Assembly: GCA_011372845.1 (NCBI GenBank)
Contig: DSAI01000187.1
Span: 1 to 5,991 of the forward strand
DNA from: Actinomycetota bacterium
GTDB taxonomy: Bacteria > Actinomycetota > Coriobacteriia > Anaerosomatales > Anaerosomataceae
Length of the DNA: 5,991 nucleotides
Direction of reading: 5' to 3'
Below the pieces are notes generated by a model. That model saw only the letters and a program-made list of their open reading frames with translations. It was not told where the DNA came from and made no database searches. This document shows positions 5,960 to 5,991 of the stretch, piece by piece (position 1 is the stretch's first letter; each line of letters begins with the position of its first letter). Made by a program: the position numbers and the translations under genes.

Positions 5960-5991
5960 GTCCGATACAATCCGACCGACGCCTACCGGAC

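Noticed and set aside
1..5991. CRISPR array, tRNA, rRNA, transposase, toxin-antitoxin or defence system.
   Set aside because: No direct-repeat array, cloverleaf, mobile-element protein or defence domain is visible; the four genes fully occupy the window.

Overview
The window is GC-rich bacterial chromosome from a surface-polysaccharide and cell-envelope locus. The best taxonomic guess is a high-GC Gram-positive: Actinomycetota, perhaps a Coriobacteriia-like lineage. Three things point that way: the high GC with strong G/C preference at codon third positions, a secreted protein ending in three cell-wall-binding type 2 (CWB2) repeats, and -10 boxes lying about 7-9 nt upstream of GTG start codons, as in the leaderless transcripts common in Actinobacteria. 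This is inferred from gene content and style, not from a marker gene.

Layout. (1) 1-905, minus strand: the N-terminal 301 residues of a polytopic membrane protein of the O-antigen ligase/polymerase (Wzy_C) type, cut by the window edge. (2) 902-2227, minus strand: a GT4-like glycosyltransferase whose stop codon overlaps the GTG start of the membrane protein (GTGA), so the two form a translationally coupled pair. (3) 2228-2324: a short divergent intergenic region with back-to-back -10 boxes (TATAAT on plus, TATTAT on minus, offset by one base). (4) 2325-3494, plus strand: a second GT4 glycosyltransferase. (5) 3502-5922, minus strand: an 806-residue secreted protein made of a signal peptide, a BNR_4-type beta-propeller and three C-terminal CWB2 repeats, convergent with the preceding gene and only 7 nt from it. 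(6) 5923-5991: its upstream region, with a plausible promoter.

Together, the two glycosyltransferases probably build a glycan on a lipid carrier in the cytoplasm, and the membrane protein probably polymerises it or transfers it to an acceptor outside. The CWB2 protein is exported and held on the cell wall by a secondary polymer, where its propeller may bind or cleave a polysaccharide. Whether the propeller acts on the product of the neighbouring genes is inference.

I see no mobile element, CRISPR array, tRNA or rRNA, and no clearly new multi-gene system. The most interesting items are the propeller, which keeps a His/His/Tyr/Arg set reminiscent of PL24/PL25 lyases in a wall-anchored protein, and the near-symmetric bidirectional promoter.
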